DNA of 6,735 nucleotides from Bacteroidales bacterium UBA2716 (GCA_002354005.1 DEKS01000173.1:422-7156), one strand, 5' to 3'. Counted from the stretch's first letter, positions 1 to 6,631 are shown. Made by a program: numbers and translations. The notes: generated by a model from the letters alone, not told the origin.

Positions 1-574
1 CCTTGCCCAGTCCCTTTACCACGCCCGCCTGTTTACGGGTAAGTTCCGTGGGATTCTCCACGCCGGTATACGGCTTCTCAGGCTTTTTCTTGCTATGGGC
101 CTCCATCCATTTGGCAAAGGCGCTCTTTTCCTGGTCTTCCCGGGTAAAGTGCTTGTACACCGTGGTATGAAGGGGCTCAACGCCCGCCTCCCGCTGTTTG
201 TCGGACACATAGGAATCCAGCGGGACATCCAGCAGGGCGGCAAGAAAAGGCGTACTTTTGCAAATTTCCGGGAACAGGGTAATGTTCATGGCGTCCGTGG
301 TAGCACTCATATTGATGCCGCCCAGACCCAACATGGAAGCCATGCTGCTAAGGCTGTTGTTTCCGCGGTTTTGGATTTCCGGAGCCAGGGTGAGTTTGAC
401 TGCGTACATGCGCTTCATGGACAGGGCGCTGAAAATGCCCATTACGCCAAATACAAACCCGATGATGAGAATCTGTTTCCAGTGCCTGAGGATTTTGGTT
501 AAAATACCGGCCCAGTCAATCTGGAATTCGTCGTCCTCCTGTATCTGAGGCTGATTGTTCTTGTATTCTTCCAT
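1..574 (-). CDS. Wzz-family polysaccharide chain-length / co-polymerase protein, 3' end outside the window
   Basis: The first 191 residues are present, read leftwards from the ATG at 574-572, and the frame is open to the window edge. What is seen: a hydrophilic N-terminus with an acidic stretch (QEDDEFQID, 12-20), then a short segment (ILTKILRHWKQ) leading into one membrane helix at about residues 33-51. The chain continues with YAVKLTLAP and a Gly/Ser/Met-rich stretch (about 71-90, ending GLGGINMS). This layout is typical of the Wzz domain of Bacteroidota chain-length proteins, which are inner-membrane anchored with a large periplasmic part and set the length of, or help export, surface polysaccharide. 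The C-terminal half, including the second membrane helix and any tyrosine-kinase domain, lies outside. It starts 6 bases after the stop of the SLBB export gene, so the two are surely co-transcribed. The family call is firm; which polysaccharide it serves is unknown. Confidence 0.88.
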   Translation of the reverse strand, partial: MEEYKNNQPQIQEDDEFQIDWAGILTKILRHWKQILIIGFVFGVMGIFSALSMKRMYAVKLTLAPEIQNRGNNSLSSMASMLGLGGINMSATTDAMNITLFPEICKSTPFLAALLDVPLDSYVSDKQREAGVEPLHTTVYKHFTREDQEKSAFAKWMEAHSKKKPEKPYTGVENPTELTRKQAGVVKGLGK

Positions 575-580
575 AGTACT

Positions 581-2989
581 TTACTTGCTGGTATTACGGA
601 CGATGTTATACACCACAACCGCCAGGGTGGACAGTGAGGAAGAAGCCGTGCCAATGGCAACAACCAGCGCCGGATCCACCTTGCGTTTCTTTTCCTCCTT
701 CTTGGGTACGTAAATCTCTGCACCGGGTTCCACCTTGGTGCCAGAACGCAGGCGTTTGGCACGGCCGCCCATGTTCACCACATAGGCCTTGGAACGGGCT
801 GCATTCTGGGCAAAGCCACCGGCAGCCTCGATATAGTCGAGTCCGCGCATATCGGCGTCAAAGTTCACGGCTGTAGGATAGAGCACGGAGCCATGGACAC
901 GCACCACACCGCTCCGGCCGGGGATCATCAGCTCGTCCCCTTCCCGCAGCACAACATCTTCATCGCCGCCGGGATTGGCCAATGCTTTATCCAGGTCGAT
1001 GGCCACGCTGTACGTCGGATTCAAGGCCTTGCGGGCACCTACGTCGGCGGTATCCACGCGAGACTCCATAATCTCCACCATGTCGTTGCCCTGGCGACGT
1101 TCTTCGTCCGTCATGATACGGATAAGACGGGCACCGGGCTTATAGGCAAACGGAGTAAGTCCGCCAGCCTTGGCCAGCAGGTCCGTGACATGTTCTTCGC
1201 GGCTGGTCAGGGAATACGTGCCCGGGAAGTTGACCTCGCCATTTACCGAGAAGTGCCGCTGGACATTGTAGGAAGGACTCTGGTGAATGGTGACTTCGTC
1301 GTAGGGTTCCAGCACAAAATCACGGTTGCCGTCGTAGGCAAGGCCCTTGTCCAGGGAGAAAGAATACAGCACGCCGATATCGGACGTTGCGGCCATGCCA
1401 TCCGAGTCTTTCTTGCGACGGGTTACATCCACACGGGAAGTGGAAGCACCGTCCAAAAGACCTCCGGCCATGATGATGAAGTCCTCGATGGTGGTGTTTT
1501 CTGCGAAAGGATATGAGCCGGGCTCCTTCACCATACCGGTGATAGTCATGGTTCCCTGCTCCTTCAGGTCATAGTTGCTGGTGATGTAAATTTCGTCGTT
1601 GTTCTCCAGGGCAAAGTCCGGACGGTTACCGGCAAGGATTTCCGTCAGGTTCAGGGAGAATACTTCCATACTGCGGTCTTCGTGCTCACGGTGCACCACT
1701 ACGCGGTCCGTAAAGGCTTCCGGAAGCAGTCCGCCGGCCTTTTGGATGAGCTGCTTGGCCGTATGTACATCCTTGCTCAGTTCATAGGTACCCGGGAAAT
1801 ACACGGCGCCCTGCACCGTGATACGGTTCTCGTACAGGGACTGAAGCAGGCCCACTTCAATGCGGTCTCCGTCTTTGAGTTTGAACAGCGCGTATTCGCC
1901 TTCGTCCACAGTGCGCACCTCAAAGCCTTTGGGATTTTGGCGGTACACGGTAACGGCAGACGAGTTGTACCCGTTCAGGAAGCCGCCGCTATACTCAATG
2001 AGATCGGCCAGCGTTTCCCCTTCTTTCATTTCAAAGGACATGGGGCGTTTGACGCCACCCGCCATGCTCACCTTCATTTTATAGGGCGATACAAGGATGA
2101 CATCACCCTCTTCCAAACGGATATTGGTGCTGGAACTGCCCTTGCTCAGGTATTCGTATACATCCAGCGTGCCAACCACTTTGTCTCCGCGTACCACTTT
2201 GATGTTACGCAGGGTACCGGGCTCCTGGACGCCACCCGCACGGTAAAGTGCGTGAAAAGCAGTGGCAAAAGCCGACAACACATACGTGCCGGGGTGTGTG
2301 ACATCGCCCAAGACATTCACTTGGATGGAACGGATTTGACCCAGGCTCAGACGCATGTCCGTGCCGGAGCCGCCGCTGAGGCCGCCATAAATCTGGGAAA
2401 GGCGTTTTTTCAGGTAGGTGTTGGCTTCATCCACGGTCATGCCGTTCAGATAAAGCGGGCCCAGCACATCCACATTAATACTTCCTTCCGGCGAGATGGT
2501 GCTGCGAAGGGTGGTCTGGTTGCGGCCAAAAACGTCGATGATTACCTCGTCGCCGGGACCCAGCCGGTAATTGCGGGGCGTGGCCAGGTTCTCGCTGGGG
2601 GAGAAATTCAGGTTTTTATTCCGGAAAATGTCGCGACCGTAAACATCGCCTTCCCCCAATACCGACGTAGTAGTGGGTGCGGCATCCTCCACGGCTGCGG
2701 TAAATTCCTCGTTGATGGAATGGGCGCGGCCAAGTTCCTCCATCATAGGCTGGGCGGCATCGCCCCCCTCTCCCTGGTACTTTGCATAGATACGCATGGC
2801 CTGGGCACGGGTAACGCCCTTGACTGTGAGCTCTTTCATCAGGGTTTCCTTGGATTTCCCATCTTCCAGTCCTTGTTTCACATATTCGGTCACTTGTTCG
2901 TCCGTCATGGAACCTTGTGCCCATACGGGAATAGCTGCCAGCAAAAGGCCGGCGAGGACAAGTACGGCAATTCTTTGAGCTTTGTGCAT
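581..2989 (-). CDS. Multi-SLBB polysaccharide export protein (Wza-like outer-membrane/periplasmic export protein)
   Basis: An 802-residue protein, about twice the length of E. coli Wza. The start is placed at the ATG at 2989-2987 because it gives a clean signal peptide (MHKAQRIAVL to PVWAQ, 1-25). An in-frame ATG 30 bases upstream would add ten residues before it and lies inside the promoter. No lipobox cysteine is present, unlike Wza. Domains in order: a helical N-terminal region (28-72), a Poly_export (PES) domain at about 139-215 starting YRLGPGDEVIIDVFG, then six SLBB-type repeats. Their G-x-V-x-x-P-G-x-Y motifs begin near residues 228, 311, 394, 485, 584 and 700. The second and sixth lack the PG, and each is followed about 24 residues later by AGG or SGG. 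A basic stretch (KKEEKKRK, 763-770) precedes a hydrophobic C-terminal helix (about 773-796). The family forms the outer-membrane end of a capsule or exopolysaccharide export channel. The neighbouring Wzz gene supports this role. Confidence 0.93.
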   Translation of the reverse strand: MHKAQRIAVLVLAGLLLAAIPVWAQGSMTDEQVTEYVKQGLEDGKSKETLMKELTVKGVTRAQAMRIYAKYQGEGGDAAQPMMEELGRAHSINEEFTAAVEDAAPTTTSVLGEGDVYGRDIFRNKNLNFSPSENLATPRNYRLGPGDEVIIDVFGRNQTTLRSTISPEGSINVDVLGPLYLNGMTVDEANTYLKKRLSQIYGGLSGGSGTDMRLSLGQIRSIQVNVLGDVTHPGTYVLSAFATAFHALYRAGGVQEPGTLRNIKVVRGDKVVGTLDVYEYLSKGSSSTNIRLEEGDVILVSPYKMKVSMAGGVKRPMSFEMKEGETLADLIEYSGGFLNGYNSSAVTVYRQNPKGFEVRTVDEGEYALFKLKDGDRIEVGLLQSLYENRITVQGAVYFPGTYELSKDVHTAKQLIQKAGGLLPEAFTDRVVVHREHEDRSMEVFSLNLTEILAGNRPDFALENNDEIYITSNYDLKEQGTMTITGMVKEPGSYPFAENTTIEDFIIMAGGLLDGASTSRVDVTRRKKDSDGMAATSDIGVLYSFSLDKGLAYDGNRDFVLEPYDEVTIHQSPSYNVQRHFSVNGEVNFPGTYSLTSREEHVTDLLAKAGGLTPFAYKPGARLIRIMTDEERRQGNDMVEIMESRVDTADVGARKALNPTYSVAIDLDKALANPGGDEDVVLREGDELMIPGRSGVVRVHGSVLYPTAVNFDADMRGLDYIEAAGGFAQNAARSKAYVVNMGGRAKRLRSGTKVEPGAEIYVPKKEEKKRKVDPALVVAIGTASSSLSTLAVVVYNIVRNTSK

Positions 2990-2993
2990 AAAT

Positions 2994-3005
2994 GTTAACG
3001 TTAAC
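2994..3005. promoter_or_regulatory. Perfect 12-base palindrome, candidate operator of the export operon
   Basis: GTTAACGTTAAC is identical to its reverse complement and also reads as a tandem hexamer. It lies 4 bases upstream of the export gene ATG and downstream of that gene's -7 element, so it would sit in the first transcribed bases. A palindrome with no spacer cannot form an RNA hairpin, so a DNA-binding protein is the likelier reader. A CpG-centred even palindrome resembles LacI-family operators, but the regulator is unknown; this is inference. Confidence 0.45.
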
Positions 3006-3016
3006 GTATAATCGCA

Positions 3017-3047
3017 CAAAGATACTTTTTTTTGCTTATATTTGCAA
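3017..3047 (-). promoter_or_regulatory. Bacteroidota-type promoter of the polysaccharide export operon
   Basis: On the minus strand TATCTTTG (3024-3017) matches the -7 consensus TAnnTTTG exactly. TTGC (3047-3044) lies 19 bases upstream as a -33 element. Transcription would start near 3010, about 20 bases before the ATG at 2989. The -33 element overlaps the -7 element of the opposite promoter, so polymerase may not be able to occupy both at once. Confidence 0.7.
3037..3044 (+). promoter_or_regulatory. -7 element for the secreted 327-residue protein gene
   Basis: TATATTTG matches TAnnTTTG and lies 22 bases before the ATG at 3067. No convincing TTTG -33 element is found at the usual distance (around 3014-3018 reads GCACA), so the promoter may be weak or need an activator. 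The 11-base string TTATATTTGCA around it recurs exactly at 4282-4292 in front of the hydrolase gene. Confidence 0.55.
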
Positions 3048-3066
3048 TTCCATAACGTATCGCATC

Positions 3067-4050
3067 ATGAAGAAACTGCTTCTCGCAACCCTTGGAATTC
3101 TCGTCAGTATGGCGGTGTCGGCGCAAATCATCCGCACCAACTACCGCTCAGAAGGTATGACGCATATTTCCACAGACTATGAACCGTTGCAACTGAACGA
3201 CATTCCCGCCCAGGTCCGTGTGGAACTGGTGGGCTTCCCGGACGGCTCGTCGCTTTATCTGATGTATCTCAACCTGATAGAAAAAACCGCCACCGTGGTT
3301 CCCAAAGGGGTAAAGATGGCCTTTACGCTGCAGAGCGGCAAGCTGGTGCGGGCAGAGCAAATCGGCCAGCCTTCCGCAACGCCGCGCCGCATGGATGACG
3401 GCACCTTCCTGAACAGGCTCAAATACGCCATCGAGCCCTCCGATATGGAAAAAATGGTGCGCGGCATCAAGTCCGTAGACATCATCACCGGCTGGAATCC
3501 GGACGATTACATAAGCGCAGAGTTCCCCAAGAATGCCCTGGCGGAGCTGCTTTCCCGTCAGTGCCAGGCCATTCTCAAAGCTTCCGAAAGCACCATCGAC
3601 CTGCAAGCCACCATGTCCGGCTATACGGAAAACGTGAACAGCATCCTCTCCACCTCCAACCCGGTTGTGGCCCGCGGCGCCAACTTCGACTACAACATCC
3701 TCCTCACCCACCTGTACTATAAAGGCACCAACGAGGAAGACATGGACCTGGCGTTCGTGCTGGGCACCAACGCCTCCTACCACATTCCCGTGGACTCCCC
3801 CGTCAAGCTCACCCTCACGGACGGCTCCGTCATCGAGCTCATCCAGGCCCGTGACGACGTGAACTTCGTGTACCTGTACCCGTCCATGGAGGATATGTAC
3901 CGCATCGCGGCCCTGGGCATCAGCAGCCTCACCATCGCGTACGAGGGCGGCGTCCTGGCCGACAGCTTCTCCCCCGGCGAGCAAAAGAACGGCTTCTCCG
4001 ACGCCGTGAACCAGGAGCTCCAGCTCCTCCTGTCCGTGAGCCCCAGATAG
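3067..4050 (+). CDS. Secreted protein of unknown function with two diverged domain copies
   Basis: A 327-residue protein I do not recognise. The start is the ATG at 3067, which gives a signal peptide (MKKLLLATLG to VSA, cleavage near 19/20). The open frame reaches further upstream, but only through the promoter. There is no lipobox cysteine and no further membrane helix, so it is probably periplasmic or exported. Two regions look like copies of one beta-rich domain: about 65-171 and 227-323. Matching blocks are GVKMAFTLQSGK (81-92) with SPVKLTLTDGS (244-254), PSDMEKM (124-130) with PSMEDM (272-277), and GIKSVDI (133-139) with GISSLTI (284-290). Each copy ends in an amphipathic helix (ALAELLSRQCQAIL; AVNQELQLLLSV). 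No catalytic motif is visible. It is transcribed divergently from the export operon and may share its regulation; any link to polysaccharide is a guess from position. Codon third positions become markedly more G/C-rich in the second copy. Confidence 0.88.
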   Translation: MKKLLLATLGILVSMAVSAQIIRTNYRSEGMTHISTDYEPLQLNDIPAQVRVELVGFPDGSSLYLMYLNLIEKTATVVPKGVKMAFTLQSGKLVRAEQIGQPSATPRRMDDGTFLNRLKYAIEPSDMEKMVRGIKSVDIITGWNPDDYISAEFPKNALAELLSRQCQAILKASESTIDLQATMSGYTENVNSILSTSNPVVARGANFDYNILLTHLYYKGTNEEDMDLAFVLGTNASYHIPVDSPVKLTLTDGSVIELIQARDDVNFVYLYPSMEDMYRIAALGISSLTIAYEGGVLADSFSPGEQKNGFSDAVNQELQLLLSVSPR

Positions 4051-4086
4051 GCTCATGAAAAAGGAAGTAAAACGAACCCTGATCGG

Positions 4087-4116
4087 TTGGAAAATCATAA
4101 AAAAACACTAACTTTG
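4087..4116 (+). promoter_or_regulatory. Promoter of the tRNA-Arg gene
   Basis: TTG (4087-4089), a spacer of 19 bases and TAACTTTG (4109-4116) match the Bacteroidota -33/-7 consensus. Transcription would start about 4123, roughly 10 bases before the mature tRNA. Confidence 0.75.
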
Positions 4117-4133
4117 CATCCCCGATAGAGGAT

Positions 4134-4207
4134 GGTTCCGTAGCTCAGCTGGATAGAGCAACAGCCTTCTAAGCTGTGGGTCTTGGGTTCGAGTCCCAAC
4201 GGAATCA
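4134..4207 (+). tRNA. tRNA-Arg, anticodon UCU
   Basis: All four arms can be folded by hand. The acceptor stem pairs 4134-4140 (GGTTCCG) with 4200-4206 (CGGAATC), including one G-U pair. The D stem is GCTC/GAGC (4143-4146 with 4156-4159). The anticodon stem ACAGC/GCTGT encloses loop CTTCTAA with anticodon TCT at 4168-4170. The T arm is TTGGG-TTCGAGT-CCCAA (4183-4199). The discriminator is A at 4207, and CCA is not encoded, as CGC follows, so it must be added after transcription. It decodes AGA (and AGG by wobble) arginine codons. Confidence 0.97.
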
Positions 4208-4211
4208 CGCG

Positions 4212-4250
4212 CCGCAACGCATTGATATTCATCGCGTTGCGGTATTTTTG
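4212..4250 (+). terminator. Intrinsic terminator after tRNA-Arg
   Basis: CCGCAACGC (4212-4220) pairs perfectly with GCGTTGCGG (4234-4242) across a 13-base loop, followed at once by TATTTTTG. It starts 5 bases after the tRNA and separates it from the hydrolase-dcuB-deoD unit. No A-run lies on the other side, so it works only rightwards. Confidence 0.82.
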
Positions 4251-4260
4251 TATCCTCCGC

Positions 4261-4290
4261 TTCGTTTTTCGGCCAAAATGATTATATTTG
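4261..4290 (+). promoter_or_regulatory. Promoter of the hydrolase-dcuB-deoD unit
   Basis: TATATTTG (4283-4290) is an exact -7 match. TTCG (4261-4264), one mismatch from TTTG, lies 18 bases upstream as a possible -33. Transcription would begin near 4297, leaving a leader of about 15 bases before the ATG at 4312. This placement rules out the in-frame TTG at 4288 as the start codon. Confidence 0.62.
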
Positions 4291-4311
4291 CATAATTGTA
4301 ACGCAGTTGCC

Positions 4312-5229
4312 ATGAAATTTCTCTTCTCCTTCAAAGGGTGGGTAGCCGCAGTCCTTCTGGCCTGCACCTTTGCCATATCCTGCAAAAAGGACAATCCCAC
4401 GCCTGTTGCCGCGCCGGACACCTATGAGGTGGCCGTGACGGACTTCTCCGCCACCAGGGGCACGTTCCACATTGGCGGAAAGCTCTACATCCCCAATGGC
4501 CTGGAAGGCAAAAAACCGGCCGTCATCCTGTGCCACGGTCTCTTTGCCTCTTACGTGAAGATGGAGCCCTATGCCAAGGCCGCCGCCAAAATGGGCATCA
4601 TGGCCGTGTGCTTTGACTTTGTGGGAGGTCCCGCGGGCAAAAGCCTGAGCGACGGAGACATCGCCAAGGACAATTCCGTCCTCACGGAGATAGAAGACGT
4701 TACAGCCGTATACGATGCCTTGGCCAGCCGGGCCGACGTAGATCCCTCCCGTATTGTGGTGATGGGCGCCAGTCAGGGCGGCCTGGTGTCTGCGCTGTTT
4801 GCCGCCAAGTACCCCTCCCGCGTGAAAGCCCTGGGGCTGTTCTTCCCCGCCTTCAACCTCCCGGATTACGTGAGAACCGGCGTGAAAACCCTCTTCGATG
4901 ATAACCTGGACGCCATACCGGAGGAAGGCCTGGGCACCAAACTTCTGGGGATCGACCTGGGTGACGTAAACTATACATTCTCCCCCAAGTATATCCGGGA
5001 TGCCTATGGCATAGACGCTTACGGAACCATCGGCAACTATAAAGGTACCGTCAACATCATTCACGGAGATCAAGATATTGTTGTTCCCCTTGAATACACG
5101 CAGGAAGCCCTGAAGGTATATAAGAATGCCCACCTGGATGTAATCCCCGGCCAGGGCCATGTCTTTGACCAGAACGGGATTGACACGGCAACCGCCATCC
5201 TGCAAAAGTGGTTCCCCACGGTTTTGTAA
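4312..5229 (+). CDS. Lipoprotein alpha/beta hydrolase (cinnamoyl-esterase / dienelactone-hydrolase-like)
   Basis: A 305-residue serine hydrolase. The N-terminus is a lipoprotein signal: MKFLFSFKGW, a hydrophobic core, then lipobox AISC with Cys24 as the probable lipidated residue, followed by KKDN. It should therefore be membrane-anchored and face the periplasm or cell surface. The alpha/beta-hydrolase landmarks are complete. They are the oxyanion motif CHGLFAS (74-80), FDFVGGPAGKSLSDGD (101-116), nucleophile Ser154 in GASQGG, acid Asp255 in HGDQDIVVP, and His283 in GQGHVF. The FDF-G-G-S-DG block and HGxxDxxVP spacing resemble the small feruloyl/cinnamoyl esterases, so an ester substrate is plausible, but a peptidase or another acyl hydrolase cannot be excluded. 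It is the first gene of a run and ends 19 bases before dcuB with no terminator between. That suggests shared expression, not a proven shared pathway. Confidence 0.9.
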   Translation: MKFLFSFKGWVAAVLLACTFAISCKKDNPTPVAAPDTYEVAVTDFSATRGTFHIGGKLYIPNGLEGKKPAVILCHGLFASYVKMEPYAKAAAKMGIMAVCFDFVGGPAGKSLSDGDIAKDNSVLTEIEDVTAVYDALASRADVDPSRIVVMGASQGGLVSALFAAKYPSRVKALGLFFPAFNLPDYVRTGVKTLFDDNLDAIPEEGLGTKLLGIDLGDVNYTFSPKYIRDAYGIDAYGTIGNYKGTVNIIHGDQDIVVPLEYTQEALKVYKNAHLDVIPGQGHVFDQNGIDTATAILQKWFPTVL

Positions 5230-5248
5230 ATTCAATAAACACTAAACT

Positions 5249-6625
5249 ATGACCTTTACTATGATTGTGGAGCTGCTCATTGTGCTGGCAGCTCTGTATG
5301 TAGGCTCCCGCTACGGGTCCCTGGCGCTGGGCGCCATCAGCGGCATCGGCCTGGCCATCCTGGTCTTCGGCTTCGGCCTCAAACCCGGCACGCCGCCCAC
5401 GGACGTGATTTACATCATCATTGCCGCCGTCACCTGCGCAGGTACCCTCCAGGCCTCCGGCGGCATGGACTGGATGATCCAGATTGCAGAAAAGATGCTC
5501 CGCAAGCACCCGGACCACATCACCTTCCTGGGTCCCCTGGTCACCTTTTTCCTCACCGTCCTGGTGGGCACCGGCCATGTGGTGTACACTATTATGCCCA
5601 TCATCTGCGACATCGCCCTCAAAAAGAATATCCGTCCGGAGCGCCCCTGCGGCGTGGCTTCCGTCGCCTCGCAGGTGGGCATCACCTGCTCCCCTATCGC
5701 CGCGGCCGTGGTGGCCTTCGTCACCATTTCCAACGCCAACGGCTACATGGTGAGCATTCCGCAGGTCTTGATGGTAACCATTCCCGCCTGTGTGATAGGC
5801 CTTATGTGCGCCGCCGCGGCTTCCTATAAGCGCGGCAAGGACCTGGACAAAGATCCCGAATTCCTCAAGAGAAAGGCCGATCCCGAGATGTACCAGTACA
5901 TGTACGGCAACTCCGCCACCACGCTGGACAAAGTGATTACCAAGGAAGCCAAAGCCTCCGTATATGTGTTCCTGGGCGCCCTGGTGGTGATTGTGGGCTT
6001 CGCCTTCTGCCAGATGATTCATGTGGCCGATGGCAACACCCTCGCCAAGGCCATCAACCTGCCCAAGATGAATATCTGCATCCAGATTATCATGCTGGCG
6101 GCCGCCGCAGCCAACATCATGTTCTGCAAGGCCCAGCCCAAGAAGGCCGTCGCCGGTGCCGTATGGCAGAGCGGCATGGTGGCCGTTGTGGCCATCTACG
6201 GCATTGCCTGGCTGGCCGATACGTACTTTGGCAACTACATGGACCAGATGAAGCTCATGCTCACGGACCTTGTAACCAACTACCCCTGGAGCATCGCTTT
6301 TGTGTTCTTCCTGGTGAGCGTCCTCATTAATTCCCAGGGCGCCGTGGTAGTGGCCATGCTGCCGCTGGCCTATGAACTGGGCATCGCCGGTCCCGTGCTC
6401 CTGGGCGTGCTCCCGAGCGTATACGGCTACTTCTTCATTCCCAACTATCCGTCCGACATCGCCACCGTAAACTTCGACCGCAGCGGCACCACCGTTATCG
6501 GCAAGTACCTCCTGAACCACAGTTTCATGATGCCGGGCCTTATCAGCGTCTTTGTGTCCACGATTGTGGCGTACCTAATAACCAATGTATTATTTGCCGG
6601 CTACTTTGCCAGCTTTATTCAGTAA
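5249..6625 (+). CDS. dcuB: Anaerobic C4-dicarboxylate transporter DcuB (fumarate/succinate antiporter)
   Basis: A 458-residue hydrophobic inner-membrane protein, close to the roughly 446 residues of E. coli DcuB, with about ten to twelve membrane segments. The match to DcuB is strong throughout: ATLQASGG-like CAGTLQASGG (63-72), GTGHVVYTIMPII (107-119), KKNIRPERP (125-133), RGKDLDKDPEF (195-205), VAIYGIAWLADT (314-325), and PNYPSDIATVNFDRSGTT (398-415) followed by IGKYLLNHSF. These features favour DcuB over DcuA. The family exchanges external fumarate, malate or aspartate for internal succinate during anaerobic fumarate respiration. The start at 5249 is supported by alignment of MTFT with the N-terminus of DcuB, although an ATG at 5261 is possible. 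The leader is A-rich without a Shine-Dalgarno. Positions equivalent to E. coli Lys353 and Thr394 are Val358 and Asn399, while Asp398 is kept as Asp403. The gene is followed 6 bases later by deoD. Confidence 0.96.
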   Translation: MTFTMIVELLIVLAALYVGSRYGSLALGAISGIGLAILVFGFGLKPGTPPTDVIYIIIAAVTCAGTLQASGGMDWMIQIAEKMLRKHPDHITFLGPLVTFFLTVLVGTGHVVYTIMPIICDIALKKNIRPERPCGVASVASQVGITCSPIAAAVVAFVTISNANGYMVSIPQVLMVTIPACVIGLMCAAAASYKRGKDLDKDPEFLKRKADPEMYQYMYGNSATTLDKVITKEAKASVYVFLGALVVIVGFAFCQMIHVADGNTLAKAINLPKMNICIQIIMLAAAAANIMFCKAQPKKAVAGAVWQSGMVAVVAIYGIAWLADTYFGNYMDQMKLMLTDLVTNYPWSIAFVFFLVSVLINSQGAVVVAMLPLAYELGIAGPVLLGVLPSVYGYFFIPNYPSDIATVNFDRSGTTVIGKYLLNHSFMMPGLISVFVSTIVAYLITNVLFAGYFASFIQ

Positions 6626-6631
6626 ACCCTT

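Larger units (their letters stand above)
3002..3060 (+). repeat. Direct repeat TAACGTAT flanking the divergent promoters
   Basis: The octamer TAACGTAT occurs at 3002-3009, overlapping the right arm of the palindrome, and again at 3053-3060, close to the start of the rightward gene. The two copies begin 51 bases apart and bracket both promoter elements. This would suit one regulator contacting both ends of the divergent region, but chance cannot be excluded for 8 bases in A/T-rich DNA. Confidence 0.35.

Noticed and set aside
1682..2998. 438-codon open frame on the plus strand, opposite the SLBB export gene
   Set aside because: It is a shadow: the minus-strand frame has a signal peptide, Poly_export and SLBB repeats, while this translation has no recognisable domain. 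It is open because of G/C-rich third positions on the coding strand.
2994..3005. Palindrome as one end of an invertible promoter segment
   Set aside because: No second copy of the 12-base sequence exists within the window to pair with it, and no recombinase gene is seen.
2992..3066. Upstream extension of the secreted protein gene from an ATG at 2992
   Set aside because: It would run through both promoters and the palindrome and put 25 unrelated residues before a good signal peptide.
3148..4098. 316-codon minus-strand frame opposite the unknown secreted protein gene
   Set aside because: Because the plus-strand gene is of unknown family I considered this one. The plus frame has a signal peptide, a promoter and an internal repeat, while the minus translation is Val/Gly/His-rich and featureless, like the other shadows.
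4134..4207. tRNA-Arg as an attachment site of an integrated element
   Set aside because: tRNA genes are common integration sites, but no repeat of its 3' end, integrase gene or foreign-looking DNA is present in the window; the following bases form an ordinary terminator.
4288..4311. TTG start giving eight extra residues on the hydrolase
   Set aside because: It lies in the -7 element, upstream of the expected transcription start, and would displace the lipoprotein signal.
5057..6520. 487-codon open frame on the minus strand, opposite the hydrolase end and dcuB
   Set aside because: The translation is Gly/His/Val-rich with no family features, and it spans two well-identified genes on the other strand.
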